Origin: Burkholderiales bacterium UBA4657
Lineage (GTDB): Bacteria; Pseudomonadota; Gammaproteobacteria; Burkholderiales; Burkholderiaceae_E
Direction: 5' to 3'
DNA length: 31,572 bases
Assembly (NCBI GenBank): GCA_002405475.1
Contig: DHLX01000001.1
Coordinates: 2,910-34,481 of the forward strand
Shown: positions 22,483 to 29,792 of the stretch, piece by piece
Numbering within the stretch: the stretch's first letter is position 1
Layout of the letters: the number at the start of each line of letters is the position of its first letter
Program-made: the position numbers and the translations under genes
Notes under the pieces: generated by a model
The model's database searches: none
The model's input: only the letters and a program-made list of their open reading frames with translations
Told to the model about the DNA's origin: nothing

Positions 22483-23397
22483 TTGTACCAGTCCTCTTTA
22501 CATTCGTTGCCGTTATTAGGTCGTGGCAAAGTACGCGAAAACTATGCCGTAGGCGACGACAAAATTCTGATGGTGACCAGCGACCGGCTGAGTGCCTTCG
22601 ACGTCATCATGAACGAGCCTATCCCTGACAAGGGGCGGGTGCTGACTGCTATGGCTTTGTTCTGGTTCGATAAATTGCGTGACATCGTACCCAATCACCT
22701 GACCGGCATTGCGCCGGAAAGCGTGGTGGCGCCCGATGAAGTCGAGCAGGTGCGGGGTCGTTCCATGGTGGTTAAACGGCTCAAGCCTTTGCCGGTGGAA
22801 GCAGTGGTACGCGGCTATCTGGCCGGTAGTGGCTGGAAAGAATATCAACAGAGTGGCACGGTATGCGGGCTACCCTTGCCCCCCGGCTTGCAGCAGGCCA
22901 GCCGTTTGCCACAGCCTATTTTTACCCCGGCCACCAAAGCCGAGATGGGCGAGCATGATGAGAATATTTCTTTCGAGCGCATGGTGGACATCATCGGGTT
23001 GCCTCTGGCGCAGCAGGTGCGGGCGGTCAGTTTGCAGTTGTATCAAAGCGCCAGCGACTATGCCGCCACACGTGGCATTATCATTGCCGATACCAAGTTT
23101 GAGTTCGGGCTGGACAGCAAAGGTACCCTGACGCTAATGGATGAAGTCCTGACCGCCGATTCATCACGTTTCTGGCCAGCAGATTCGTATCGTGAAGGCA
23201 TGAGCCCGCCGAGTTTCGATAAACAGTTTGTACGCGATTATCTGGAAACCCTGAACGACTGGGGCAAGACCGCCCCGGCACCCGCATTACCGCCCGAGGT
23301 GATTGCCAGAACCAGCGAAAAATATCATGAAGCTCTGCGTCGTTTGACCGGCCTAAGCCTAGTACCAGACACTCAGCGGCAGCAGGAGCGTGTATGA
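22483..23397 (+). CDS. purC: Phosphoribosylaminoimidazole-succinocarboxamide synthase
   Basis: A 304-residue SAICAR synthase, which joins CAIR and aspartate with ATP in purine synthesis. GRGKVRENYAVGDD (near residue 12) binds nucleotide. Further motifs are TSDRLSAFDVIMNEPIPDKG, EAVVRGYLAGSGWKEY, GEHDENISF and the ADTKFEFGLD metal/substrate segment. I chose the TTG at 22483, with GGGGAAA upstream, because the protein then starts like relatives and the preceding hairpin stays untranslated. Another in-frame TTG at 22438 would place the hairpin inside the gene. The end overlaps purE in an ATGA. It opens a coupled purC-purE-purK-sua5 unit. Start choice is the only real doubt. Confidence 0.95.
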   Translation: MYQSSLHSLPLLGRGKVRENYAVGDDKILMVTSDRLSAFDVIMNEPIPDKGRVLTAMALFWFDKLRDIVPNHLTGIAPESVVAPDEVEQVRGRSMVVKRLKPLPVEAVVRGYLAGSGWKEYQQSGTVCGLPLPPGLQQASRLPQPIFTPATKAEMGEHDENISFERMVDIIGLPLAQQVRAVSLQLYQSASDYAATRGIIIADTKFEFGLDSKGTLTLMDEVLTADSSRFWPADSYREGMSPPSFDKQFVRDYLETLNDWGKTAPAPALPPEVIARTSEKYHEALRRLTGLSLVPDTQRQQERV

Positions 23398-23885
23398 GCA
23401 AGACACTGATCGGTATTGTCATGGGCAGTTCGAGTGACTGGAATGTAATGCAACATGCTGCCGGCGTTCTGAAAGACTTTGGCGTCGCTTATGAGGCTCG
23501 GGTGGTGTCGGCGCACCGTATGCCTGATGATATGTTTCATTATGCCGAACAGGCGCAGCAACGTGGGCTGCAGGCTATTATTGCCGGGGCTGGCGGTGCT
23601 GCACATTTGCCGGGTATGCTGGCGGCTAAAACGACAGTGCCGGTACTGGGGGTACCGGTGCCGTCCAAATATTTAATGGGCGCCGATTCGCTGCATTCGA
23701 TTGTGCAAATGCCCAAGGGCATACCGGTGGCGACTTTTGCCATTGGCGAAGCGGGCGCAGCCAATGCCGCCCTGTTTGCCGTCGCCATGCTGGCACGGGG
23801 TGACAGCGCATTGGCAGACAAACTGCATCAGTACCGCGAGCAGCAAACTGCGGCAGCGCGTGCCATGATTTTGCCCGGGCACTGA
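23394..23885 (+). CDS. purE: N5-carboxyaminoimidazole ribonucleotide mutase
   Basis: A 163-residue class I PurE that moves the carboxylate of N5-CAIR to give CAIR. GIVMGSSSDWNVM (about residues 7-19), VVSAHRMPDDM with the catalytic histidine, and AGAGGAAHLPGM are the family signatures. Normal length; it acts as an octamer in studied bacteria. It is coupled to purC by an ATGA overlap and its TGA is followed directly by the purK ATG. The presence of purK fits the bacterial two-step route. Confidence 0.97.
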   Translation: MSKTLIGIVMGSSSDWNVMQHAAGVLKDFGVAYEARVVSAHRMPDDMFHYAEQAQQRGLQAIIAGAGGAAHLPGMLAAKTTVPVLGVPVPSKYLMGADSLHSIVQMPKGIPVATFAIGEAGAANAALFAVAMLARGDSALADKLHQYREQQTAAARAMILPGH

Positions 23886-25058
23886 ATGCAGTCGCTTGCT
23901 TCTTTGTCGGCACTGGCACCGGGTCAATGGTTGGGCATGCTGGGGGGCGGGCAGCTCGGCCGCATGTTCTGTTTTGCTGCGCACCGGCTGGGCTATAAGG
24001 TCATGGTGCTGGACCCGGACGCCGACAGCCCTGCCGGTGCTGTCGCTGATGCCCATTTATGTGCGGCGTACGACGACCCGGCGGCGTTGCAGCAACTGGC
24101 CGAACGCTGCCGCGCCGTAACCACCGAATTTGAAAATGTACCGGCACCGACCCTGGCCTGGCTGGCACAGCATTGCGTGGTAGCGCCTGGCGCGCAGGCA
24201 GTGGCGATGGCACAAGACCGTATTGCTGAAAAACGTTTCATGCAGTCGTGCGGTCTGGCCGTGGCAGCGCATGCGGTGATAGAGCACGAGCAGGATTTTC
24301 TGACGCTGAAGCCAGACTTGTTCCCTGCCATTCTGAAAGCGGCACGTCTGGGCTATGACGGCAAGGGACAGGTGCGGGTGGCAACACTGGCCGAGGCGCA
24401 GGCCGCCTTTGTAGGCATGGGCAGTGTACCGTGTGTGCTGGAAAAAATGTTGCCGCTGCTGGGTGAAATGTCGGTGGTATGCGCCCGTTCAGCATCAGGT
24501 GCCAGCATGACTTTCCCGGTCGCAGAAAACGACCATCGCCAAGGCATTCTGGCAGTATCGACCGTGCCCAGCCCAGGCATTGATCAAGCTCTGCAACAGC
24601 GTGCTGAACAGGCCGCCTTGCAGGTGGCCGAGCAACTTCATTACGTTGGCGTTTTTTGTGTCGAATTTTTTATTCTGCCGGGCAACGAGCTGGTGGTGAA
24701 CGAAATGGCACCACGCCCGCATAACTCCGGGCATTACACCCTGGATGCTTGTAGTGTTGACCAATTTGAACAGCAGGTACGCACCCTGACGGGCTTGCCG
24801 CTGGCACCAGTAACGCAACATAGCCCGGTAGTCATGCTGAATATACTGGGCGATCTCTGGTTCGATGCCACGGGTCAGTTACGCGAACCGGACTGGCCTG
24901 GCGTGTTGAGTTTGCCCGGCGTCAAACTGCATTTATACGGCAAGAGCGAGCCGCGCCGCGGGCGTAAAATGGGGCATATCAACTGTATTGCCCCGACACT
25001 GGATCAAGCCCAGGCACGGTCACGGCAGGTAGCCGCAGTGCTGGGGCTGGCACTATGA
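23886..25058 (+). CDS. purK: N5-carboxyaminoimidazole ribonucleotide synthase
   Basis: A 390-residue ATP-grasp enzyme that makes N5-CAIR from AIR, bicarbonate and ATP, the substrate for PurE. MLGGGQLGRM (about residues 18-27) opens the N-terminal domain. TTEFENVP, LKAARLGYDGKGQ and VVNEMAPRPHNSGHYTLDAC are the expected ATP-grasp and metal-binding motifs. The ATG touches the purE stop with no gap and the gene ends in an ATGA overlap with sua5. Length is in the normal range. No lesion is visible. Confidence 0.97.
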   Translation: MQSLASLSALAPGQWLGMLGGGQLGRMFCFAAHRLGYKVMVLDPDADSPAGAVADAHLCAAYDDPAALQQLAERCRAVTTEFENVPAPTLAWLAQHCVVAPGAQAVAMAQDRIAEKRFMQSCGLAVAAHAVIEHEQDFLTLKPDLFPAILKAARLGYDGKGQVRVATLAEAQAAFVGMGSVPCVLEKMLPLLGEMSVVCARSASGASMTFPVAENDHRQGILAVSTVPSPGIDQALQQRAEQAALQVAEQLHYVGVFCVEFFILPGNELVVNEMAPRPHNSGHYTLDACSVDQFEQQVRTLTGLPLAPVTQHSPVVMLNILGDLWFDATGQLREPDWPGVLSLPGVKLHLYGKSEPRRGRKMGHINCIAPTLDQAQARSRQVAAVLGLAL

Positions 25059-26068
25059 AGGCAGCGCCGAGGGCACAAGCCTCGATCGTCAAGCCCGATG
25101 CCGCTGGACTGGAGCAGGCGGTGCAGCGCCTGTTGCAAGACAAACTGGTAGCCTTTCCTACCGAAACCGTCTATGGTCTGGGTGCCAATGCCAGCAGTGC
25201 CAGTGCAGTTAAAAAAATTTTTGCGGCCAAAGGCCGCCCCGCCGATCATCCCGTGATTGTCCATGTTGCCGCTGCCCATGCGCTGGACGATTGGGCGATC
25301 CATATTCCACCTGAAGCCCGACGTCTGGCCGAGGCTTTCTGGCCTGGACCTTTGACCCTGGTACTGCAACGCGCTGCCCATGTGCCTGATGAAGTCACTG
25401 GCGGCCAGAATACGGTAGGTCTGCGTTGTCCGGCGCATCCGGTAGCCCAGGCATTGCTGCATGCCTGGGCTGCGACAGCACCGCAACGGCCTTGCGGTCT
25501 GGCCGCACCTTCGGCCAATCCCTACGGCCGCATCAGCCCGACCACAGCGGCTCATGTCGCGGCCGACTTTATTGACACTGACTTGCTGATTCTGGATGGT
25601 GGTGAATGTGCAGTCGGCATTGAATCGACCATTATTGACTATTCTCGCGGCCAGCCGGTACTGCTCAGACCCGGAGCGGTAACACCCGCCATGCTGGCAC
25701 AGGTCTTGGGTCAGCTACCGGCACTGCCTGATGCGCAGGCGCCACGTGTGTCGGGTGCGCTACCCTCGCACTATGCACCACGCAAGCCCTTGCGCCTGGT
25801 CAGCGCGCAAGAAATTGCACAGGCTTCTGCCGAGGTAGCGGCGCAGACCGCGTTGTTGGCCTTTAGTACCGCAGCGATACCGGCTTTTGCCTGGTATCGC
25901 TGCGCATCGTCACAGGCTGCGGAGTATGCCCGACAGTTGTACGCCGGTCTACGCGAGATGGATGCTTCATCAGCCAGCCAATTATGGGTGGAGTATCCAC
26001 CCACTAGCGCTGAGTGGTCTGCCATCATTGATCGTCTAAAGCGCGCGGCTTACCAGACCCCGAGTTAG
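25055..26068 (+). CDS. Threonylcarbamoyl-AMP synthase (Sua5/YrdC/TsaC)
   Basis: A 337-residue enzyme that makes threonylcarbamoyl-AMP from threonine, bicarbonate and ATP, the first step of t6A37 modification of ANN-decoding tRNAs. The YrdC domain (about 10-205) has AFPTETVYGLGANA, KKIFAAKGRPADHPVIVH, FWPGPLTLVL and APSANPYGRISPT. The extra C-terminal domain (about 240-337) makes this the long Sua5 type rather than short TsaC; the linker SGALPSHYAPRKPL is typical. It is coupled to purK by ATGA, an arrangement common in Burkholderiales. Its stop overlaps the stop of the convergent SemiSWEET-like gene. The later pathway enzyme TcdA is also in this window. Confidence 0.94.
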   Translation: MKAAPRAQASIVKPDAAGLEQAVQRLLQDKLVAFPTETVYGLGANASSASAVKKIFAAKGRPADHPVIVHVAAAHALDDWAIHIPPEARRLAEAFWPGPLTLVLQRAAHVPDEVTGGQNTVGLRCPAHPVAQALLHAWAATAPQRPCGLAAPSANPYGRISPTTAAHVAADFIDTDLLILDGGECAVGIESTIIDYSRGQPVLLRPGAVTPAMLAQVLGQLPALPDAQAPRVSGALPSHYAPRKPLRLVSAQEIAQASAEVAAQTALLAFSTAAIPAFAWYRCASSQAAEYARQLYAGLREMDASSASQLWVEYPPTSAEWSAIIDRLKRAAYQTPS

Positions 26069-26337
26069 TTGCTGCGGCGCGAAAAGAAAAACTTCATCAA
26101 CAGTATTGACAGGCTCAACAGAAGTGTCAGTATATTGGCAATAATGATCGGCCAGGACTGAATCATCCAGCCATAGACCAGCCACAAAGTGACGCCGCTG
26201 GTAAAGATCGCATACATACCGAGCGAGATGCCGCCTGTCTCTCGTGTTTTCCAGGTAAGCCAGACCTGCGGTACAAAGGCCAGGGTGGTGAATACAGCGG
26301 CTATATAGCCAATAAGTTCAATGATCTTCAGGGTCAT
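26065..26337 (-). CDS. SemiSWEET/PQ-loop small membrane protein
   Basis: A 90-residue protein with three hydrophobic segments (about residues 5-25, 38-58 and 62-84) and a positively charged end. FVPQVWLTWKTRETGGIS (about 22-39) carries the PQ motif of the SWEET/SemiSWEET fold, of which one three-helix bundle is half. Dimers of such proteins move small sugars such as sucrose or glucose in studied cases; the substrate here is unknown. The size is exactly that of SemiSWEET. Its stop (TAA) overlaps the sua5 stop, and its upstream region holds the ribosome binding site of the divergent lipoprotein gene, so this part of the chromosome is tightly packed. Confidence 0.85.
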   Translation of the reverse strand: MTLKIIELIGYIAAVFTTLAFVPQVWLTWKTRETGGISLGMYAIFTSGVTLWLVYGWMIQSWPIIIANILTLLLSLSILLMKFFFSRRSN

Positions 26338-26348
26338 GGAGACGAAGT

Positions 26349-26846
26349 ATGAACCAAACCGGACGTTTGTTGTTGGCTGTTCTGGCTCTAGCGGGTCTCA
26401 ATGGTTGTGCCACGGTGTCACGCGAATCCTCGCAGCATGTCAATATTGTGATGCAAGACCAGCAGGGTATCCCAATCTATGGAGCGCGATGTCGGGTCGA
26501 GCATAGTGGCGGAATTCTGGTAGGCAACAGCCCGATGATGCGGGTTCCGGTCAGTCGGTCGGGTAGCCCTCTGGTCGTGGAATGCGTTAAACCCGGTGCA
26601 GGATTGGCGCGCTCATTGGCTCATTCAAAATCGTCTGGCAATCAATTGATGATGCTTATACAACCGCTGGCAGGTACGGCTATCGATCACATGTCTGGCC
26701 GAATTTATGATTACCCGGCAACCATTACCCTGGTGCTGGGGCAAGAAGTGGTTTGGGATGCCCGAAAAACAGAGCCAGTCAGCGTTAGTCAATTGACGTC
26801 GGAGCGCTTATCACTGGAGTCAAACCGTGTGCCAACCGAGCCTTGA
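26349..26846 (+). CDS. Putative small lipoprotein of unknown function
   Basis: A 165-residue protein with a lipoprotein signal: basic start, hydrophobic LLLAVLALAGLNG and the lipobox Cys at about residue 20. No Asp follows the Cys, so outer-membrane sorting is likely. The mature part looks like a beta-rich domain (NIVMQDQQGIPIYGARCRVE, then SPLVVECVKPG with two further Cys) and ends with a segment around GRIYDYPATITLVLG. I recognise this pattern from uncharacterised proteobacterial lipoproteins but can name no function. GGAG lies 8 bases before the ATG. The last 58 bases overlap the end of the convergent marR gene, so its final about 19 codons are read on both strands. Confidence 0.75.
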   Translation: MNQTGRLLLAVLALAGLNGCATVSRESSQHVNIVMQDQQGIPIYGARCRVEHSGGILVGNSPMMRVPVSRSGSPLVVECVKPGAGLARSLAHSKSSGNQLMMLIQPLAGTAIDHMSGRIYDYPATITLVLGQEVVWDARKTEPVSVSQLTSERLSLESNRVPTEP

Positions 26847-27295
26847 TGCTCAGCGCTTTCTGTTTTGCCAGCTATCAGGCGTCTGAGAATAGCTTTCAGT
26901 TCCATAGTTTCCTCGGTACTAAATTGCTGAAGCACACGCGCTTCTGTCTGATGATGAAGCTGCAATAAATGCTGCACCAATTCCTTACCGTGTTTAGTGG
27001 TATGGAGTGTCGTATGGCGTTTGTCGATTTTTCCGGGCAGGCGCTGTACCCATCCGGCCTTGGTCATGCGATCGATAATCTTGCTGACCGTGGGTTGCTT
27101 CGCCATGACGCTGTCGGCCAACTGGCCAATGGTCAAACCGTCACCCTCCGATAAGGTTGCCATAATGCGCCATTCAGTGCTACTCATGCCGTGCTTTTCT
27201 ATTGTGGTCATGAATGGCAGACTCAGATTGTAGGCGGCCCGCGTCAGCAAGGACGACAGGGCATCATCGACAAAGCGCAAGGGACGGCGACCCAT
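26789..27295 (-). CDS. MarR family transcriptional regulator
   Basis: A 168-residue winged-helix regulator. The recognition region LTIGQLADSVMAKQPTVSKIIDRMTKAGWVQR (about residues 54-85, quoted only as a location: the helix pair starts at LTIGQLAD and ends at GWVQR) is followed by the wing DKRHTTLHTT. Flanking helices make the dimer interface. MarR proteins usually repress an adjacent divergent gene and respond to small aromatics or oxidants. Here the divergent neighbour is msrA, 58 bases away, which suggests redox-linked control but does not prove it. No conserved cysteine of the OhrR type is seen near the N-terminus. The C-terminal about 19 codons overlap the convergent lipoprotein gene. 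Confidence 0.9.
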   Translation of the reverse strand: MGRRPLRFVDDALSSLLTRAAYNLSLPFMTTIEKHGMSSTEWRIMATLSEGDGLTIGQLADSVMAKQPTVSKIIDRMTKAGWVQRLPGKIDKRHTTLHTTKHGKELVQHLLQLHHQTEARVLQQFSTEETMELKAILRRLIAGKTESAEHQGSVGTRFDSSDKRSDVN

Positions 27296-27318
27296 AAGTA
27301 AGAATAGTGTATCGTAAG

Positions 27319-27328
27319 CTTCATGAAG
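27319..27328. promoter_or_regulatory. Palindrome in the marR-msrA gap, possible MarR operator
   Basis: CTTCATGAAG is a perfect 10-bp palindrome in the middle of the 58-base gap between the divergent marR and msrA starts. Its position would allow one regulator to control both. MarR sites are usually longer (16-20 bp); outward extension here gives only partial symmetry. Confidence 0.35.
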
Positions 27329-27353
27329 TTAGGCAAAAAAAAGGCGGTGCAAC

Positions 27354-27902
27354 ATGGTGCAAATTCACGAAACAGCGGTACTGGGAGGGGGCTGTTTCTG
27401 GTGCCTGGAAGCGGTGTATCAGGAAGTGGACGGAGTGTTCAGCGTTGAATCGGGCTATAGTGGCGGACATGTGCCAGACCCCAGTTATGAACAGGTGTGC
27501 AGCAAGACAACCGGGCACGCCGAAGTCGTGCGCATCAAGTTCAACCCGGCACGTCTCTCATACCGTGAAATACTGGAAATATTTTTTGTCATTCACGACC
27601 CGACGACTTTGAATCGTCAAGGCAATGATATTGGGCCACAATACCGCTCGGTCATATTTTGTCAAAGTCCCGAGCAGGAGCGCACCGCCAGGGCGGTGGT
27701 GGCCGAACTCCAGCGCCAGGGTATTGCACCCGTGGTGACTGAAATAGCGCCGGCGACCAGCTTTTATCGCGCCGAAGAAGAACACCAAAATTACTACCGG
27801 CTGCATCCGAACCAGGGCTATTGTGCCTTTGTGGTGGCACCCAAACTTGAGAAATTTCGTCGCACTTTTGAGCAAAAAATCCACTCAGGATCCCAGCCCT
27901 AG
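27354..27902 (+). CDS. msrA: Peptide methionine-S-sulfoxide reductase A
   Basis: A 182-residue enzyme that reduces methionine-S-sulfoxide in proteins and free methionine, repairing oxidative damage. The catalytic Cys14 lies in GGGCFWCLEA, followed by GYSGGHVPDPSYEQVCSKTTGHAEVV, whose conserved parts are GYSGG and TGHAE. HDPTTLNRQGNDIGPQYRS-type residues (HDPT, QGNDIG, QYRS) form the substrate site. No signal peptide is present, so it is cytoplasmic. AAGGCGG precedes the ATG by 6 bases. A second cysteine pair region is less obvious, so the resolving cysteine is unclear. Divergent from the marR gene, which may control it. Confidence 0.95.
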   Translation: MVQIHETAVLGGGCFWCLEAVYQEVDGVFSVESGYSGGHVPDPSYEQVCSKTTGHAEVVRIKFNPARLSYREILEIFFVIHDPTTLNRQGNDIGPQYRSVIFCQSPEQERTARAVVAELQRQGIAPVVTEIAPATSFYRAEEEHQNYYRLHPNQGYCAFVVAPKLEKFRRTFEQKIHSGSQP

Positions 27903-27938
27903 CGGCCTAAAAAAGTGTGAATTAATACTCACTTATCG

Positions 27939-27944
27939 TACAAT
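27939..27944 (+). promoter_or_regulatory. Possible -10 box of the propeller lipoprotein gene
   Basis: TACAAT lies 54 bases before the chosen ATG. The -35 region (about 27916-27921, TGTGAA) is weak. A start near 27951 would exclude the upstream TTG at 27947 as the initiation codon. Confidence 0.3.
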
Positions 27945-27997
27945 ATTTGCCTAGCTTAGACGATTCACCCAGTGCTGTATCTAATAAGGAATCCGTC

Positions 27998-29734
27998 ATG
28001 ATCCAGACGCTTCGCTATGCCATCAACCCATCACATCTTCCATTTGTCAGCCTGTTGGTATTGGGGCTGTTGGCAGGTTGCGGGGGTGGGGCTCCTGGAG
28101 CTGGCGGTGGCGGTACTCCAGGCACTCCAGGAACAGCACCGGCAGCACCGAATGTCAGCCTTGCCTTCGCGATTAAACAATCCCAACTGACTTGGCCAGC
28201 GGTCAGTGGCGCAACACACTATCGCATCTGGGAAAGTCCTAACGACTCTACGGCCTTTACTCAGGTGGGTGGCGACCAGACCAGTACCAGCACTACCCGC
28301 CCCTTGGCCCTGCACCTGCAACTCAATGCCCGCTACCGGGTGCAGGCCTGTAACACTTCGGGGTGTACCAACTCAGCCACCGTCACGGTGGCAAGCCAGC
28401 TGACACCTACCAATTTGCGGTTGGCAGTGGGCTATGTCAAAGCGTCGAATACCGCGGCAGATGATGGGTTTGGCACTTCCGTGGCGCTTAGCGGTGATGG
28501 TAATACGCTGGCAGTGGGGGCACCGGGTGAGGATGGCAGTGCCAGTGATAGTGGTGCGGTCTATGTTTTTACCCGCAGTGGCGGCAGCTGGAGTCAGCCG
28601 GGTTCCCCAATCAAGGCTACTAGCCCTGCTGCGAACGATCGATTTGGCAGCGCAGTAGCGCTTAGCAATGATGGCAATACATTGGCTGTCGGCGCACCAG
28701 GTAGAAACGTTGATGCAGGCTCGGCCTATGTTTTTGTTCGCAGTGGTACAAGCTGGACCGAGGAAGACAATTTGACGGCCTCGAATGCCGGGGCAGGTGA
28801 CGAGTTCGGTGCCTCGGTCGCACTTAGTAATGATGGCAATACGCTGGCGGTAGGGGCACCTTTCGAGGATAGCAGTGTCACCGGAATTAATCAGCCGAGT
28901 AATGAGCTCGCGAGCAATAGTGGAGCGGCGTATGTTTTTGTACGTAGCGTCGCTAGCTGGAGTCAGGAGGCCTTTGTCAAGGCCTCGAATACCGGCGCGC
29001 AAGATAATTTTGGTAGGGCAGTGGCGCTGAGTAATGATGGTAATACTTTGGCGGTGGGGGCACCGGGTGAGGATGACACTGCTCCTGGTAGTGGCGCTGC
29101 GTATGTTTTTGTACGTAGCGTCGCTACCTGGGATCAGGAGGCCTTTGTCAAGGCCTCAAATCCTGACGCTCAGGATGCATTTGGCCATTCACTCGCGCTA
29201 AGTGGCGATGGCAGTACTCTGGCAGTCGGTGCGTATCGAGAGGCCAGTAATGCTACTGTCATTGGTGGTGATCAGTCCAACAATTCTGCCCCTGATAGTG
29301 GTGCGGTCTATGTTTTCTTGCGTAGTGGCACTACCTGGAACCAGCAAGCCTATGTTAAAGCCTCTAACACTCAAGCAGATGATCAGTTTGGCTGGGCATT
29401 GGCGCTAAGTTCCGATGGCAATACCCTAGTGGTCGGAGCGCGCTATGAGGATAGCAATGCCACTGGCGTTGGCGGTGACCAGACCAATAACACTCCTACT
29501 AATAGTGGAGCTGCGTACGCCTTTGTGCGTAGTGGTGGTACCTGGGCCCAGCGTTCCTATGTCAAGGCCTCTAATACTGGATCTGGGGATCAGTTTGCCT
29601 GGTCGCTGGCACTGAGTGCCGACGGTAATACTCTGGCGGTCGGAGCCAACAACGAGGACAGCAATGCTACCGGTGTAGGAGGTAACCCGGATGATGACAG
29701 TGTTTCTAATAGTGGAGCAGCTTATCTGTACTAA
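27998..29734 (+). CDS. Lipoprotein with Fn3-like domain and seven-bladed FG-GAP propeller
   Basis: A 578-residue predicted outer-membrane or surface lipoprotein. The signal ends in LGLLAGC, with lipidated Cys at about residue 28, followed by a Gly/Pro-rich linker (to about residue 47). Residues about 48-136 look like one fibronectin type III domain (WPAVSGATHYRIWES, YRVQACNTSGC). Seven FG-GAP repeats fill the rest, each with D-x-FG-x-S-x-ALS-x-DGNTLAVGA and a closing SGAAYVFVRS-W strand pair. Seven repeats match one closed beta-propeller, and the protein ends at the last blade. AAGGA lies 7 bases upstream of the ATG. FG-GAP propellers often bind ligands or calcium; the partner is unknown. No hydrolase or secretion domain is attached. 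Neighbours msrA and tcdA give no clue. Confidence 0.85.
   Translation: MIQTLRYAINPSHLPFVSLLVLGLLAGCGGGAPGAGGGGTPGTPGTAPAAPNVSLAFAIKQSQLTWPAVSGATHYRIWESPNDSTAFTQVGGDQTSTSTTRPLALHLQLNARYRVQACNTSGCTNSATVTVASQLTPTNLRLAVGYVKASNTAADDGFGTSVALSGDGNTLAVGAPGEDGSASDSGAVYVFTRSGGSWSQPGSPIKATSPAANDRFGSAVALSNDGNTLAVGAPGRNVDAGSAYVFVRSGTSWTEEDNLTASNAGAGDEFGASVALSNDGNTLAVGAPFEDSSVTGINQPSNELASNSGAAYVFVRSVASWSQEAFVKASNTGAQDNFGRAVALSNDGNTLAVGAPGEDDTAPGSGAAYVFVRSVATWDQEAFVKASNPDAQDAFGHSLALSGDGSTLAVGAYREASNATVIGGDQSNNSAPDSGAVYVFLRSGTTWNQQAYVKASNTQADDQFGWALALSSDGNTLVVGARYEDSNATGVGGDQTNNTPTNSGAAYAFVRSGGTWAQRSYVKASNTGSGDQFAWSLALSADGNTLAVGANNEDSNATGVGGNPDDDSVSNSGAAYLY
28929..29160 (+). repeat. Near-identical blade DNA repeats inside the propeller gene
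   Basis: About 60 bases starting at 28929 recur at 29100 with a 171-base offset (57 codons) and only about four differences. The copies encode AYVFVRSVASWSQEAFVKAS and AYVFVRSVATWDQEAFVKAS. Other blades are much more diverged at DNA level, so this pair points to a recent blade duplication or gene conversion. Confidence 0.7.
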
Positions 29735-29792
29735 GTGCCACTGTCTAGACTGGCTGTATCAGCTCGCAAGGGTTGGACATATTTGAGGTAGC

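Noticed and set aside
27947..27997. TTG start for the propeller lipoprotein
   Set aside because: It would place 17 hydrophilic residues before the lipoprotein signal; ATG 27998 has AAGGA upstream.
28400..29734. CRISPR-like or simple tandem repeat array
   Set aside because: The repeats are codon-phased, diverged and encode FG-GAP blades within one open frame.
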